From Epiperipatus broadwayi (Eukaryota > Onychophora > Udeonychophora > Euonychophora > Peripatidae), in the NCBI GenBank assembly GCA_028023455.1, contig JAQFVV010012394.1:21594900-21658899 (forward strand): a stretch of 64,000 nt of DNA, given 5' to 3'. How positions within the stretch are numbered: position 1 is the stretch's first letter; each line of letters starts with the position of its first letter. Below the pieces are notes generated by a model that ran no database searches, was not told the origin of the DNA, and was given only the letters and a program-made list of their open reading frames with translations. The position numbers and the translations under genes were made by a program. Below are positions 35,241 to 47,584 of the stretch, in pieces.

Positions 35241-36830
35241 AATAACTTTTATTAATTAAAAGGAAACCTTAAGTGGACATCTGCTGTTTTCTTAGAAAAT
35301 AATTAAGTAATTAAACTATTGTCCCTCATTTATTTTAACAGAAATATTTGGAATGACTTTTATTAAATTAAAGAAAATGATTTTACTTTTTCAATTGCAA
35401 TATTTGAATCTATCTACTAAATGAATATGAACTTTATTTTAAATCAAAAATATATTACGACTGTAATATATTTTTGTAAATAGATTCAAACAAAATAACT
35501 TTAATTAACAATTTATAATTTTGATATAAGTTTTAAAATGCATATCATAGTGTGTGCGCAATTACAACTTATATAACCTACTTTTTAAATAAATCTAAAT
35601 TATGTGAACATATACATAACCCATAATATTTTATTTATTTGGGAATGAATTATACTTATATATAATATGAGCATTGTACTCGTGGTTTAAAATTAGGCGG
35701 GATTTTCAGTATATAAGAGTATTGCAGACACACTATGATAGATTGGGGTTCAAACTAAGGTATGAGGGTAGGAAATAGGTGAGAAAAGGTGAAACGAAGA
35801 TCTGCAAAGCAGACCTTACTGTTTCATTACTAATCTATTTTGATTTCTCCTTTCTTATATCATGAGAGGGGTTTCTGTTTTTATACAAATATTAGAAATT
35901 CAAGATAAATTGTACATCATGTTAAGCAAATTTTTAAAACAAAACAATGTTGATCTTATATTTTTCTTAGAAACTTAGCCAAATCAACAACTTCCTGATC
36001 ATTCTTTCCTCAATAATAATTTTGAATTTGTTTACAAGGTCAGATCGATGAAAAATGTTACCCAAAGAAATGATACTTTTATTATTATTTATAAAAATAT
36101 ACCTTATAAAAATCTTCAATTTACTTTTTTTTTATGTGAGTCTGCATGATGCGAGATGACTTTAAACCACACGTTTAAACTAATTTTGGGGAAAATATAT
36201 ATTCAACCCATAACCTAGTTTTGAGAGCTTTATAATTTTTCCGATTTATTTGAGAATAATGATGTTGATTATTACTATTATCATTACTACTACTAAAACT
36301 ATGTTGTTGCTTCTATTACTATTGCTACTACTATTATTACTACCATCACCACCACCAGTCACTTACATATTTCATATTTATTTTTGAGTAGAATTACTAC
36401 CCATAATTTTTTCCTGTTTTCTAAGGTTTTAGAATATTGCTATTTTGTAATTTTTTGATCCTTTGTAATAATTTCTCATTTCTGCTAATTTCTCTATTAT
36501 TGTTATTATCCACTTATACTAAATTGTGTGATACAATGTTTATCCACACATATTATAAAAAAAGATTATTGACGATGGAATTATCTAGTGTTTGTTAGCA
36601 TATGTATAAAATTAACTGCAGTTTCTTATCATCCTGTAATGATGTCAATCTTTGTTTACATTATTTCCAAATTTTTAATGATATAACTTAATAATTTTTT
36701 CTCAATATTCACCATTGCAGGCTTCTTTATTTCCTTCAGAAGATTGATTAAATATCTTTGTAAATAAGTAAAAATAATCTTTTTACTAATCCTAAAAAAT
36801 GTTGGACTTTTCTTAATAATTCTGGAATGG
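35241..36830. other. AT-rich intergenic DNA with a microsatellite
   Basis: A mixed (ATT/ACT/ACC)n trinucleotide tract spans about 36263-36357. An imperfect hairpin lies near 35405-35490 (TTGAATCTATCTAC against TAAATAGATTCAAAC). Nothing coding was seen. Confidence 0.5.
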
Positions 36831-37520
36831 GTATGAAAAAAATTCCAAGCAAATCATGGTTCCATTTTAATTGCTGATGACTTCTCTAAGCACTTTGCTA
36901 TATTTTATATCCAATCTATAACATATTTAAAAAATACATTATTTTTTGAATTCTGCTATTGTTTGTTTTATGATTAATTGTATCATTGACAGTGTTGTTG
37001 TTGCAGACATCAAATAGCTTAAAACTCATTCTAGCATATTCTCTCCTTCATTTACAAATGTTTAATGAAATTTGTTGTTACCCTTCCTGTCTTTCTTTTT
37101 ATTTGTTTGTTAAATATTCATATTTTTTCTAATGTTCTCAAATGTGTAAATATAATGCCAATTTTTAAAAATATCTCTCAATCTTGTATTAATAATTATA
37201 AGCACACCTCATAATGTGGATTCATACCAAAATATTATGATATAGCATATGCAATTGAGAATCAACAGAAAATTGATGCTATTTATTTTGATTTATCAAA
37301 GGCCTTTGATAAAGTTAATTCTTCACAAATTATATAAAAAATATAATTTTTTGTAAGTTTATTAATTGGTTTGAAATTAATTTTCTCTAAATATGGTTGT
37401 AATTTAGGAGTTTTTCAAAGTAATATTTTAGCCCCTATTTTTGTAAATATTTATATAAATGATCTTAAAAGATTGGTTGAAATTTTATTATTTATTGCTA
37501 TATAGATAATTATGAAATTT
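36831..37520 (+). pseudogene. Jockey/CR1-type LINE reverse transcriptase (decayed)
   Basis: The clearest part is at 37251-37328: IDAIYFDLSKAFDKV, the F-D-x-S-K-A-F-D-x-V catalytic block A of non-LTR reverse transcriptases. Just upstream, NNYKHTS and CGF match the NYRPIS and GF blocks, and PIFK matches V-P-I-F-K. Downstream, GVFQSNILAPIFVNIYINDL matches the GVPQGSVLGP-L-F-x-I-Y-I-N-D-L block B. Stops and frameshifts interrupt it, and the Y-A-D-D-like box is eroded near 37498. The region 36831-37150 reads only weakly. Confidence 0.7.
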
Positions 37521-37559
37521 TTATAAGAATGGTATCTGTGATTATCCATAATTTTTCTT

Positions 37560-38430
37560 CAGAGATATTTAGAACTTTGGTGTCACTTGAGGTTGTGAAT
37601 TTTTTTTATTTTATTAATTCTTATAAGATTAACCCTGTTATTTATCAAAAAGATCTGCAAATAAGCTATAGCCAGCTTTGCTTCATCTATCATGACCCTC
37701 AGCAGAAATTGCTAATATATTCAGTGGTGCTTTACATGAATTGCCTGAAAAGATCCTAGTTTTGAAAAATTGGTTATGATTCAATAGTTGGGGTTTCATA
37801 TTTCTCTCTTTTTCATTTATTTCTGCTTTTTGGGTGATCACAGCCATTTTATCAATTTGGTCATCTTGTCTATGATCAGCCTCTAGTCTCTCAATCCTGT
37901 CCATCACTTTTTTTAGTGACCCCTCATCCCCAATTTGGATTTGTTTTATTTGCTTACTAAAGTCACATATTTTTTTTGTACCAACTCTGGATATGTTTAT
38001 TTTATATGTCTACCAACTATTGTATTTTAGCTGACTTATTTTTCTATCTTGCTCTTCTTTATTCTTTTTGATCTCTATGTATCTTCTCCATTCTGTCATA
38101 TAAGCTCTATTCTCCACTAATTTCTTCATTAATTTTCTCTTTCAGCTGGTTTTAATTATTTTTTAATTTCATTCATTTAATTTGCCATCTTTTCTATTTA
38201 GCTTTTATTATCTTCAGCCATTTTATGCACTTGGTCTTTCATTTTGTTGTTATTATTTTCTATTTGGCCTTATCTTCAGCCATTTTATCATACATTTATT
38301 TTATTTGGATTTTCATTTGTGTCATTAAACTTATCAATAATCTAGTTTGATCAGCCTGCTCTTTTGAAGTTTTAGGTTTTCTTCAGACAGTTTTTAATCA
38401 CTTATTGCTATACATGGCTTTGTTATATTT
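37560..38430 (-). pseudogene. LTR-retrotransposon gag-like region (decayed, antisense)
   Basis: On the minus strand the upstream part (38430-37800) is rich in Lys, Glu, Gln and Asn with heptad-like runs (QVHKMAEDNK, DRIERLEADHRQDD), suggesting a coiled coil. The downstream part has KPQLLNHNQFF and APLNILAISAEGHDR, weakly recalling the K-P-x-F-D-G...F and L-x-x-I-x-A-E-x-x-x-D-Y blocks of Ty3/gypsy-type gag. It is broken by many stops. It lies tail-on to the LINE relic. The gag call is tentative. Confidence 0.4.
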
Positions 38431-40560
38431 GTCTGTTTTGTTAACAGTACAGTGTTTTCTGATTATTGAACTTGCATTTTCACTTTAGCCTTTGCTATCA
38501 TTTTACCAAACTAATATTTAAAAAAAAAGTTTTTTATATATAAATATAAGTGACTGCTAAATTCATCCTTAACTATACAGAAGCTCCACATAGTTTCTTT
38601 CTATATCTAGTTTCACTTGTCTCTAGCATGTTTGCTCTTGTTAATATGGCTCTAACAGACTATTTTAATGTCTTTCAACATTTTCTCCCCCACCCCCCGT
38701 AATTTATTCACTTCTTCATCCTTGCATTTCACTTTCATTTGTCAATATCATCTTATTCCTTTCAGAATTTATGTTTACTCATATTTCCATCATCTATACA
38801 ATGGAATAGATGTGAGAGAGTTAACTGCAACATGATGTGTGGCTAAATATTATATTATGATTAAATAAATACATTGAAACAATTATAATTAAACTCCAAG
38901 TATATAGGTGATGGTCCCTTGACCCAAACATAAATTATTATGAGCATACTGAGGGCATTATTAGTTCATGACCTACTGATGATAATGGTGACTTTATATT
39001 AATATTTCCTGCTCTTTATATGGTTATAACTTATGATGCCTGAGGTGGATAGAATATTTATTAGTTTGAACTGGTTATACTGTTAAAGATCCATAATGGT
39101 ACCACTAACAACTTAAGTTTTAACTTATATCCTTAGTAGACATCCCATTAGTGCTGAATCATAGCTGTGGGGTTCATGAAACTCATTTGTAATGTTGCAC
39201 TACTCAGCTAACTTGATGAAGTGCATAATGAAAGGTGAATAAAAAAATGTGTATGCAGCAACAACAGTTTTATTCCAAGAATAGTAACATATAAGATATC
39301 TCCCTATTAACTCAAACAATGGGTGGTAAAACCATTGACACAGAATCTACATCACTGGGTAATCATATCTTCTTTTTTATTAATTTACATTGATCCACAT
39401 ACTTGAATAGTAATACAGAATGTTAACAATATAAATATACACTTTACTCGAGGTGACAGATATAATATTTATAGTAGATAAATAAGTATAAATAAAAACG
39501 GATGCAGATTAGTTGGTTAACCAACTAAAAGAAAAAAAGTGCAATGAAAATAATAACTTTTACCTTAATTTTGTTCATCTTTAGCTGGCAAAAAGTAGCT
39601 ATATAAAAATAAATTTACACTTTAATCATTCTGACTGTAGAAACCTTCGAGAATATTTTATTTGCTGTTTTGTGTATGAAAACATAGTTTTAGTCCATTT
39701 ATTACTCTTACGAACTTTATTGGCTGGTTTGAAGATGAGCAAATTAATCCATGTATTGTTTTAAAAAGTTGTAGAATTTATACAGTTGCAAAATAGAGCA
39801 CACTTGCTCTATTTCATACAAATCATTAGTTGTAATTTTTTACTAATTGGTTAAGTGATCGATTTAAAAGGTTGTTGCAATTTGATGGCATAATTATCAG
39901 ACATCACTACATATTCTTTCTTGGATGAGGCACATATAGGTAAACATATAATATAGAGTTTGTGCAGTGGTGGCCTATATTTAGGCACCGTGAAATTGTG
40001 GCACCTGTTATAACATTCAATATAATAAATCTTTTTTTCTTAAATTCTTTCTTTATACTTGTACATTATATAATCCTTAAGCTTAATGTCAGTAGCCAAT
40101 CCCTAATTTATAAAAAAAATATCAAAAATTCTTGTATGGAACTGTGCACTTCACAGTTCCAATGCTGCAGTGTTTGTTTGTCTCCTACAAGTGCACATGT
40201 TCAAGATAAAAAGCTGCATGCTAATTAGAGAGAACGCTGACTCTCACATAGTGTTAACCCTATTGTTCAAGTGTAAGGTAGTTAAGAGTGTACAACAATG
40301 TTAAGAGCATATTGTCATTTCCATGTATTTTTGATAAATATACAGTTTCGAGTGTTTAAATCTCTCAAAGTCGTGTTAGTTGTTAAATTTAAAAAAATAA
40401 AATAAATTGATTGTTAAATTTTAAAAAAGTAATAAATTCTGATGACTTTCTTTAAGAATCTTTATTTCAATTTATTTTATTTTATCTATATTACAACAAG
40501 GAAATGATAAAATTCTCTTAATATTGTCATACATTGTTAATATAGTCATACTTTGGTTTT
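38431..40560. other. AT-rich intergenic DNA, nothing recognised
   Basis: Frames such as plus 39962-40228 have no recognisable feature. A pyrimidine-rich run with C-tract lies near 38686-38700. Confidence 0.45.
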
Positions 40561-40614
40561 CAATTCAGTGTATTTTATTTTGTCCACAGTTTTTTTTTTT
40601 GGTAAATTGTCATT

Positions 40615-40707
40615 ATGATCAAAATTTGGAACCTGCCTGTCATAGAACATGATGCAGAGGAGTATTTGCCAAAGATATGTAGGGACTGCACACTGCCACC
40701 ATCATGA
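40615..40707 (+). pseudogene. Second Merlin-like transposase N-terminus (31-codon remnant)
   Basis: ATG at 40615 reads MIKIWNLPVIEHDAEEYL...C-R-D-C-T-L, then a stop. The IW-LPV-E-DA--(F/Y)L spacing matches the Merlin-like relic at 13723 (V-W-Q-L-P-V-T-E-A-D-A-V-S-F-L-Q), and a C-x-x-C follows where that copy has C-x-C. Only the start of the protein is left. It lies in a repeat unit that continues to about 41165. Confidence 0.45.
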
Positions 40708-40742
40708 ATAAAGTGTAAATATTGCATTTATATATATTTTTC

Positions 40743-40862
40743 AGGCAAAACTCTTCCATACAGTAGTGCCACCCTGTGCCAACCAGAATAATCAATGGAT
40801 GTCAGTAGGCTTTATTACTCTGGTTGGCACAGGGTGGCACTACTGTATGGAGAGTTTTGCCT
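40743..40862. mobile_element. Near-perfect hairpin MITE, 120 bp
   Basis: Arms 40743-40788 and 40817-40862 are reverse complements with almost no mismatches (AGGCAAAACTCTTCCATACA...GTGCCACCCTGTGCCAACC). The loop of about 28 bp holds ATCAATGGATGTCAGTAGGC. The right flank GTTTAATAACAGTTATGTGC also flanks the related element at 57.9-58.2 kb, so the element is longer than the hairpin. The high arm identity suggests a young or hairpin-transposing element. Confidence 0.8.
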
Positions 40863-40899
40863 GTTTAATAACAGTTATGTGCTAGCATAAGAGATGGTG

Positions 40900-41165
40900 A
40901 TCATGTTAATTTTTTTTTCCTTTTTCTGTTAATAAGTTAAAACAAAAAAATAAAGTGTAAATATTGTAATTAATTTTTTTCACAATGATTATTTTTAAAA
41001 AATAACAGTAATAATAATAAAAAAGTGTAAATATTAAATGTTTCTAACAAACATTTTTAGTAAACATTTTCTGTAGGCACAAACTGTATATTTATCCAAA
41101 ATATGGGCTGCCATCTTGGTTTATCAGAAAACTCACAAGTCCGTGTGTTGTATAATTTTTTTTAT
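40900..41165 (-). repeat. Inverted relative of the 24.5-kb element end
   Basis: In reverse complement it reads GAGTTTTCTGATAAACCAAG, ATGGCAGCCCATATTTTGG, then TAAATATACAGTTTGTGCC and a TTTAATATTTACA block. This parallels 24516-24660 point by point and also AATTAATTACAATATTTACA at 25135-25152. It links the Merlin-like remnant at 40.6 kb with the 24.5-kb element. Confidence 0.55.
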
Positions 41166-44100
41166 ATGTTTGTTTTATTTTACACAATATTAAAACAATG
41201 GCTAAAAATTTCCTGAAGCATCACCCCCACAAATTTTAGTTACCAAGCTATCCCTGGAGTTGGAATGGAGCAATTATGTTTTCTTCTTCATACTAGAGAA
41301 TGTTTCACTCAAAGATGGGATAACATCACTTTTTCTTTCATGGATCAGCTATGGTGGTCAAGAGATGGACTGCATAAAGCTTCCAGCAATCAATTCTGAT
41401 AAAATTTAAATCACATGTATGAAGTCATTGTAATTTAAATATTTAACACAATCTTATAATATTTCTCAAATCCCTGTGCATTGATACACTGCCCAAGAAT
41501 GGTTTTCGTAGTAAAATTTTCCAGTCCACTCTCTCTCCAACACCAGGTATTCTAATTTAAATTTATAGCCACAGCCTTTTTTATGTGCATTATTGAGTAT
41601 TTTTTGAAAAGTAACCTTACAGCTCTCAATCTTGTGCTTTTCAAAAATAACTTAGTCATCCCCCCCCACCACCACCACCATTATCAATGGCAAGTTTTTA
41701 AAAAGCATCAACAAGAAAACATGATGTTGATTTATAATTAGAAATATAAGCATAGAAAATACAAATATTGTTGTGGTTTTTTTTATAATTGTATTTATTT
41801 CAAACAAACCGAATTTATTTATATAAACGAAATTTAAATACTTGAAAATTCTATGCATAGTTTACTTTAATAACTTTTGTTGTTTTGGAATCTATTTTAT
41901 TTCCTTTTTTCCTTCCAATTATTAATTTTATAATTAGTTAACAAACATTTTATAAAATTCTAAAATAATCATACACACAATTACCTCAACAAAATTTAAC
42001 CCTTTATCTACTGTTTAAAATCAATAAAAATTACATTATTGATTATCATTATTACATTTAATAATTGTACTTGGCACTTGTAGCTTGGTGGTCATTTCTA
42101 CAACATATTTCAAATTTATAATAAACTTTTATAATCGAAGTACTGTTGAATGTAAAATCTTTAACAGCAACTCTCACTATACATCTTTCATGATACACTT
42201 CATTTATTAGGTAAACTACAGGTTTAACACTTGTAATTCCACATAGAAATGTTGTGTATATGTAGGAAAAACAATTTACAGTGAGTGATACTTTGAAATT
42301 TGCTACAAGCCTGGCAGACTGTGCCTCAAGAAATTTAATTTATTATGCTTCCTTTTATATATATAATTTCTACCTTTATTGTTAAAAGAATGTTGCCTTG
42401 ACAACAGTTTGAAATTGTTGATTCTTAATGATATTTTAGGATAGACTGGCTTTTTAATAATGATAATATAATATATGTTGTAACACGTTCATATATATAT
42501 ATAGTGTAACATTCACATACATATATATGTATTACATGTACTTGTTTATAGTTCAATGGGAAAAAAAGGATAAGTAAATGAAAGAGAAGAATTTCAAAAA
42601 TAAAATGAAGTCATATTTATACTTAAAATACAGTAATATAAACCAAAGTAGCAAATAGATCGATAAGATAAGAACAATGGAAGAAAATTAGTAGAGTTTT
42701 ATTAATTTATTTACAAAGGCAGGGAGAAGAAAAATTTGATTTAAGTTTTAAATTAAGATTCAGAACCTGCTTTCTTTTTTTATCTTTAATAATAGAATTC
42801 TAAGAAAGAATTAATGCTATAAAAAGAAAAAGAAATAGGGTATAATGTCAAAACATAATGTAAATTGAAATAATAGTGATTGAAGTAAATGGAAATAAAA
42901 TGTAATTCAAATTGGAAATAGAAAATTAAAATAATTAATGACAAGTAATCTTTGTAAACTATCTCATTAGCAGAAATACAATTGAATTTTGAAAAATTCA
43001 TGGCTGATAAGATAGTAGATTAATCTTTAAAAAAAATATAAGATTAATCATTTAATTAAAAAAAATAAAAGTAACAATGAATAAAAGGGAACAATAGGAG
43101 GAAGGGGAGTCTATACAAATGGCAGGCTTGATGATTTAGGGGTTAGTTAAATCTTTTTTGTATTCAAGTAAAGAGGGAGTAAATTCCATTAATCTGCTGG
43201 ATACAATTGCTCAGAATGTGTCTTGCATTTTGCTCAGAGTTTTGAGTTTAACAGATTTATTTTTAAAGTGCACCAAAGACTGTCTAAAAAGTGACCAAGA
43301 GGCAGAAGATTGCAGTTTATTAAGAAAGTATGTGATAAGCTGTAAAATTAAAATCAACTAAATAACACTATGTGCTGCTAAGAAACCCACAGGAGTGCCC
43401 CTCTAAGCTTCCCCCCCCCAGTCTCCATCAGCATCAATCTCTTCTAATGTTAATGATTCACCTGTACTGGAGGACTCTGCCACTATATTCTCTCTTCTTG
43501 TCATTCTGAAGTTCTGAGAAATGAAAAAGGAACTGAAGCTGATGACCCAATGGGTAGCTATAAAGAGTGAAAGGAACGATGTGAACTTAGAAGCTCACAG
43601 ATAATGAAAGGGGTGATTGTCTGAAATGCTAACAAATAGATATAATGTCACATCTAAGTTAAAGCCTTATCTAAGTTAAAGCTTTATCTAGAGTTATTAG
43701 GTATAAATGAACTAATATGAAGGAAGGACTATTGAGATTACCAATGTTAGAATAACATAATTGAAGAAGTATGCAATAAATTAGATCTTACGAAACCATA
43801 TTTATTTTGTTTATTAATTATTATTGTATGTTTATTTTTTGTTGGGTTAAATATATGTGTAATGGAAATATTAATATACTTGTATATGTGTGTATGTGAA
43901 TAAAAAAATGTTTGCTAAGGATTATTTGGTCTGTTCTCTTTCCTTTACCTACATCTCCATGCTTAAAAATTGAGTAAGTTTGATATGTGGATTTGATTTA
44001 TGCACTGGGTCCCCTATCTCATAGTATTGAAACTAGTCTGGGTTATTTTCTGAGCATGGGGTCCCACTATGCCATTTTTCCAGAGCATTCCACTTCTATG

Positions 44101-44812
44101 AAGTTTATATGGGCAAATGGCACTTGAGATTTATCTCGAAAAAATTAATTGGCTTTGGAGAATTGACATAGTCCCAGTAGTTATGGAGGAATGCTGTGAT
44201 CAGGAAAAATGATCTTGTTCATTCATGCAATCTTGGTCTTATATAGATATGATTGATAGTTAATCTATCAGTAATATTCTACCCCTTTGCTGGAGTGTAT
44301 GATCAAAGAATTGTCAAAACAGTTACATCTGTTAAGCAAATCAATTAGATCAATACAATGCTATATTTACTGGAAGCTATTAGGATCATGAAAGTAAGCA
44401 TAAGATCCATAAAGGGTTAAAATATATATCAAATAATAATAAAAAAGCAGATAGACATAGATAACATCCCAAATCATTACAATATGTATAGTGTAATTAT
44501 ACAAATTGTCCTGTTTTGGGCTACTAAGTGTAATGATATAGATTACAGTAATAGCTTGATGTAATTATGCATCATTTGAACCACTATAATAGAATAGAAA
44601 TCTTGACCAGCCATTGATGGGGCAAATGAAATATATCGACCTCTCTACAAATCTTCCTAAGACTAACCTGATAATGATAGCTTGTACTTACAGTTAATTA
44701 TAGCAATTAGACATTACTATAACTTAAATTATAGGACTATGATCGTTGCACAATCCACTTAGAACATGAGTTGTCATTACTACTCATAATGTTATTTTTC
44801 TAATATGATCAT
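41166..44812. other. Intergenic DNA with no supported gene
   Basis: A purine-rich plus-strand part (42540-43350) and a moderately GC-richer part (43380-44300) look like old repeat interior. The 67-codon frame at 43158-43361 has no recognisable domain. The (CCA)n/(CAC)n tract at 41656-41681 and C-run at 43411-43420 are simple repeats. Confidence 0.4.
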
Positions 44813-45028
44813 ATGCCAATTTTAAAAAAATTTAACAATAACCCACATGAAGGTAATCTAAGGTCCACAGGCCACATCTTCGAGCCTACGACTTCTAAAA
44901 TGGTTTGCACTGAGTGCGATGACACCAAGCGCAAGATAAAGGAGGTGTGCTTTATATCAGAAAACCACAGCTCCATCATTAGGAGAAATGCTAGCTTCAC
45001 CATTTCAAAAAATGGGCAGTCTAGGTAA
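44813..45028 (+). pseudogene. Penelope-like element, GIY-YIG C-terminal scrap
   Basis: The frame carries STGHIFEPTTSKMVC...KRKIKEVCFISENHSSIIRRN. The T-G-H, then K-R-K-I-K-E-x-x-x-I order is the distal half of the GIY-YIG endonuclease domain of Penelope-like elements, where the Glu of K-I-K-E is the metal-binding residue. The same order is seen at 54.4 kb (K-R-K-I-K-E-A) and 60.5 kb. The GIY-YIG motif itself and the reverse transcriptase are missing. Confidence 0.6.
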
Positions 45029-45207
45029 TTTGTATACATCTCTACTAGACAAGCTAACAACAAACATTATTATTATAAGTTATGAATATGGGAACACGAA
45101 GCTCCCGAAAGCATTAAGCAATTATAAACTATTAATATAGCTTCATGGATGTGTGTTTCAAGTGCAATATATTGACTACAGTATAATATAACTTGAACAA
45201 TATATAG

Positions 45208-45674
45208 CAGGGGTGGCCAACTTTTGTGTTCATAGATCTTTTTATTTTAACAATGTGTTGCGATCGACTTGTTGTCATAGGCGTAGTCTAAGTGGAGGGA
45301 GATGTGAAATACATGCTATTTTTATGTATCTACCTAGTAAAAAATAACAATTATTTAACGGCCAAAAAACTCATGTCAGAGGGAATTAAAGCAACATGAG
45401 TAATTTTATTAACAATATTTATTAATTCAAATTAGCTACATTAAATCAAGATTAAAAACATTATTTTCAATAATGATATGGCTTAGTGGACTTCACCTAT
45501 CTAGAATTGAAAAAAAAATTAGAACAAAAACAAAAATAACAAAAAAACTTGAAAATCTTGACTTAATTTGTTTCACTCATTAGCTGACAGCTCTTGCCAG
45601 ATTGGCCTCGCAATTGACCAAAAATGGCTTTGCGATCGACCGGTGGATCACGATCGATTTGTTGGACACCCCTA
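45208..45674. mobile_element. hAT-type MITE with exact 8-bp target duplication
   Basis: The ends CAGGGGTGGCCAAC (45208-45221) and GTTGGACACCCCTA (45661-45674) are terminal inverted repeats of the CAGGGGT...ACCCCTG class typical of hAT elements; the final base is mutated. The 8-bp direct repeat ATATATAG flanks both ends (45200-45207 and 45675-45682), the hAT target size. Subterminal GCGATCGAC occurs on both sides. No transposase frame is present; at 467 bp it is non-autonomous. Confidence 0.85.
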
Positions 45675-45682
45675 ATATATAG

Positions 45683-46710
45683 CACAGAGAATAAAGAAAT
45701 AATAATAAAACTTTTACTAGCAAAATTATCAATTTAATAATCATAATGTTTAGCTACTCAATATACTAAAGTGAGCAAAATAACTGAATTATTCTTGTAT
45801 TAAAGTTAAAACATATACATATTATGCAAATATTAATAAATGATAAATAATAAAATATCTAATAGCATAAATAGTAATAATTATAACAATTTGAAATACA
45901 ATAAAAATTACTGAGCAAAAAAAAATATTACAAGCAAGGCTGATGAATAAATGTGAACAATTTTACCTAGAGAGATTTTAGAATTTGAATTCTACAACTA
46001 TGATTTTTAACTTTTGTGGAAAGGTTCAAGCTGTGAATACATCAGGAGGTTCTGATTTGAATATTCTGAATGGTTCAAATCTATTAAATCATCCAAATGC
46101 AGATTAATTCCTTTTTTTATGATTACTTCTTTGGATATCAATGACTATTCTATTAGATGTTTAGATTTAGATTTTAACCTTAGGTCTTTAATATTTGGTT
46201 GGTCTATAACAAAGACAGATAGGTTCAAAATAATAGGAGTTGCATTTCTTAAAGTCAGAATTTATACCTTGACTGGATATTCTGAAAAATTAGATGCTTA
46301 TCTATAAGGTTATTATATAGTGAATGAAATTTTTTTATGTTTTAACTATACAAGATCACTTTGACTTTTGCATAGATTATCAGGATTTTATATTCGATGG
46401 CCACTTTCACAAACTGTCAGATATTATTCTCTTTCTTTTACTGATGTATCTTTAACAACACATCCTGCATGGCTTTTGAAGTCTACAGTTGTAGAATAAT
46501 GCATATTTATATCACTAATAAACAGTCACTAAATATTCATAATTTACTTTTCTTTCATTTCTAACTAATAATAAAACACTCATTCTTAAATACTTTGATT
46601 TCATTTTGGAATAAGGAATTGCTCAATGTTTACAAGTTAAAATTCCATTTGTTAATATGTGGACATATGTAAGGAGTACTAACATTTTGTCACAATATAT
46701 ATATATATAT
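45683..46710. other. AT-rich intergenic DNA, nothing recognised
   Basis: The frame at 46119-46307 shows no domain. An (AT)n run directly precedes the next element. Confidence 0.45.
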
Positions 46711-47584
46711 GTCAACAGATGGCGTTCTACCAAAAACACCGTCAAGCATATTTCGTTTACATAAACATCAGAGAATGTATTCACTATCTCTAACTTTAAT
46801 TCCACTTTCAGATCATGATTTCAAGCTATTTGCTATCATAAGTGAAAGACAGGAATAAGAACTAGATCTAAACACAAACTCTGAGCATTTATGAAACAGT
46901 TTCTATTCAGCTTGCAAGCATGAATTTTTTAGACACGTTAATGTCTTCGAACTCAGCATAGCAAGCCAGATAGCTACATGGGTCTGTGTTTAAATCTAGT
47001 TCTTATTCCTGTCTTTCACTGACGATAGCAAATAGCTTGAAATCATGATCTGAAAGTGGAATTAAAGTTAGAGATAGTGAATGCATTCTCTGACGTTTAT
47101 GTAAATGAAATATGCTTGACGGTGTTTTTGGTAGAACGCCATCTGTTGACATAAATACAAGTGTTAACAAGTTTTTAACTTGATTTGGTTTTTCATAAAT
47201 GTACCTTTGAGGTCTTTCTTGTTGCAGAGGCTTCTACTATGTGGTGATGCTGAACTGATATCAGACCCATGTAGCTATCTGGCTTGCTATGCTGAGTTCA
47301 AAGACATTAACATGTCTAAAAAATTCACGCTTGCAAGCTGAATAGAAACTGTTTTATAAACGCTCAGAGTTTGTGTTTAGATCTAATTCTTATTCCTGTC
47401 TTTCACTGACAATAGCAAATAGCTTGAAATCATGATCTGAAAGTGGAATTAAAGTTAGAGATAGTGAATGCATTCTCTGACGTTTATGTAAACGAAATAC
47501 GCTTGACGGTGTTTTTGGTAGAACGCCATCTGTTGACATAAATACAAGCGTTAACAAGTTTTTAACTTGATTTTGTTTTTCATA
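46711..47584. mobile_element. Compound foldback with an extra direct copy
   Basis: The outer arms 46711-46985 and 47262-47537 are reverse complements at high identity (GTCAACAGATGGCGTTCTAC at the left tip, its complement at the right tip). Between them, 46986-47196 repeats directly the right-hand ~210 bp (47372-47584), including ATGATCTGAAAGTGGAATTA and CGCCATCTGTTGACATAAAT. The order is therefore inverted A, inverted B, then A, then B and A. The interior is non-coding. The left tip lies in an (AT)n run. Confidence 0.75.

Noticed and set aside
36263-36357. Poly-amino-acid coding repeat
   Set aside because: It is an impure trinucleotide microsatellite with no supported frame around it.
41652-41858. 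Minus frame with a CCC/CAC-rich start
   Set aside because: It begins in a (CCA)n simple repeat and the remainder has chance composition.
44809-45063. 84-codon minus frame
   Set aside because: Antisense of the Penelope GIY-YIG fragment on the plus strand.
46623-46805. 60-codon minus frame
   Set aside because: It spans an (AT)n run and the tip of a foldback arm; not conserved in the arm copies.
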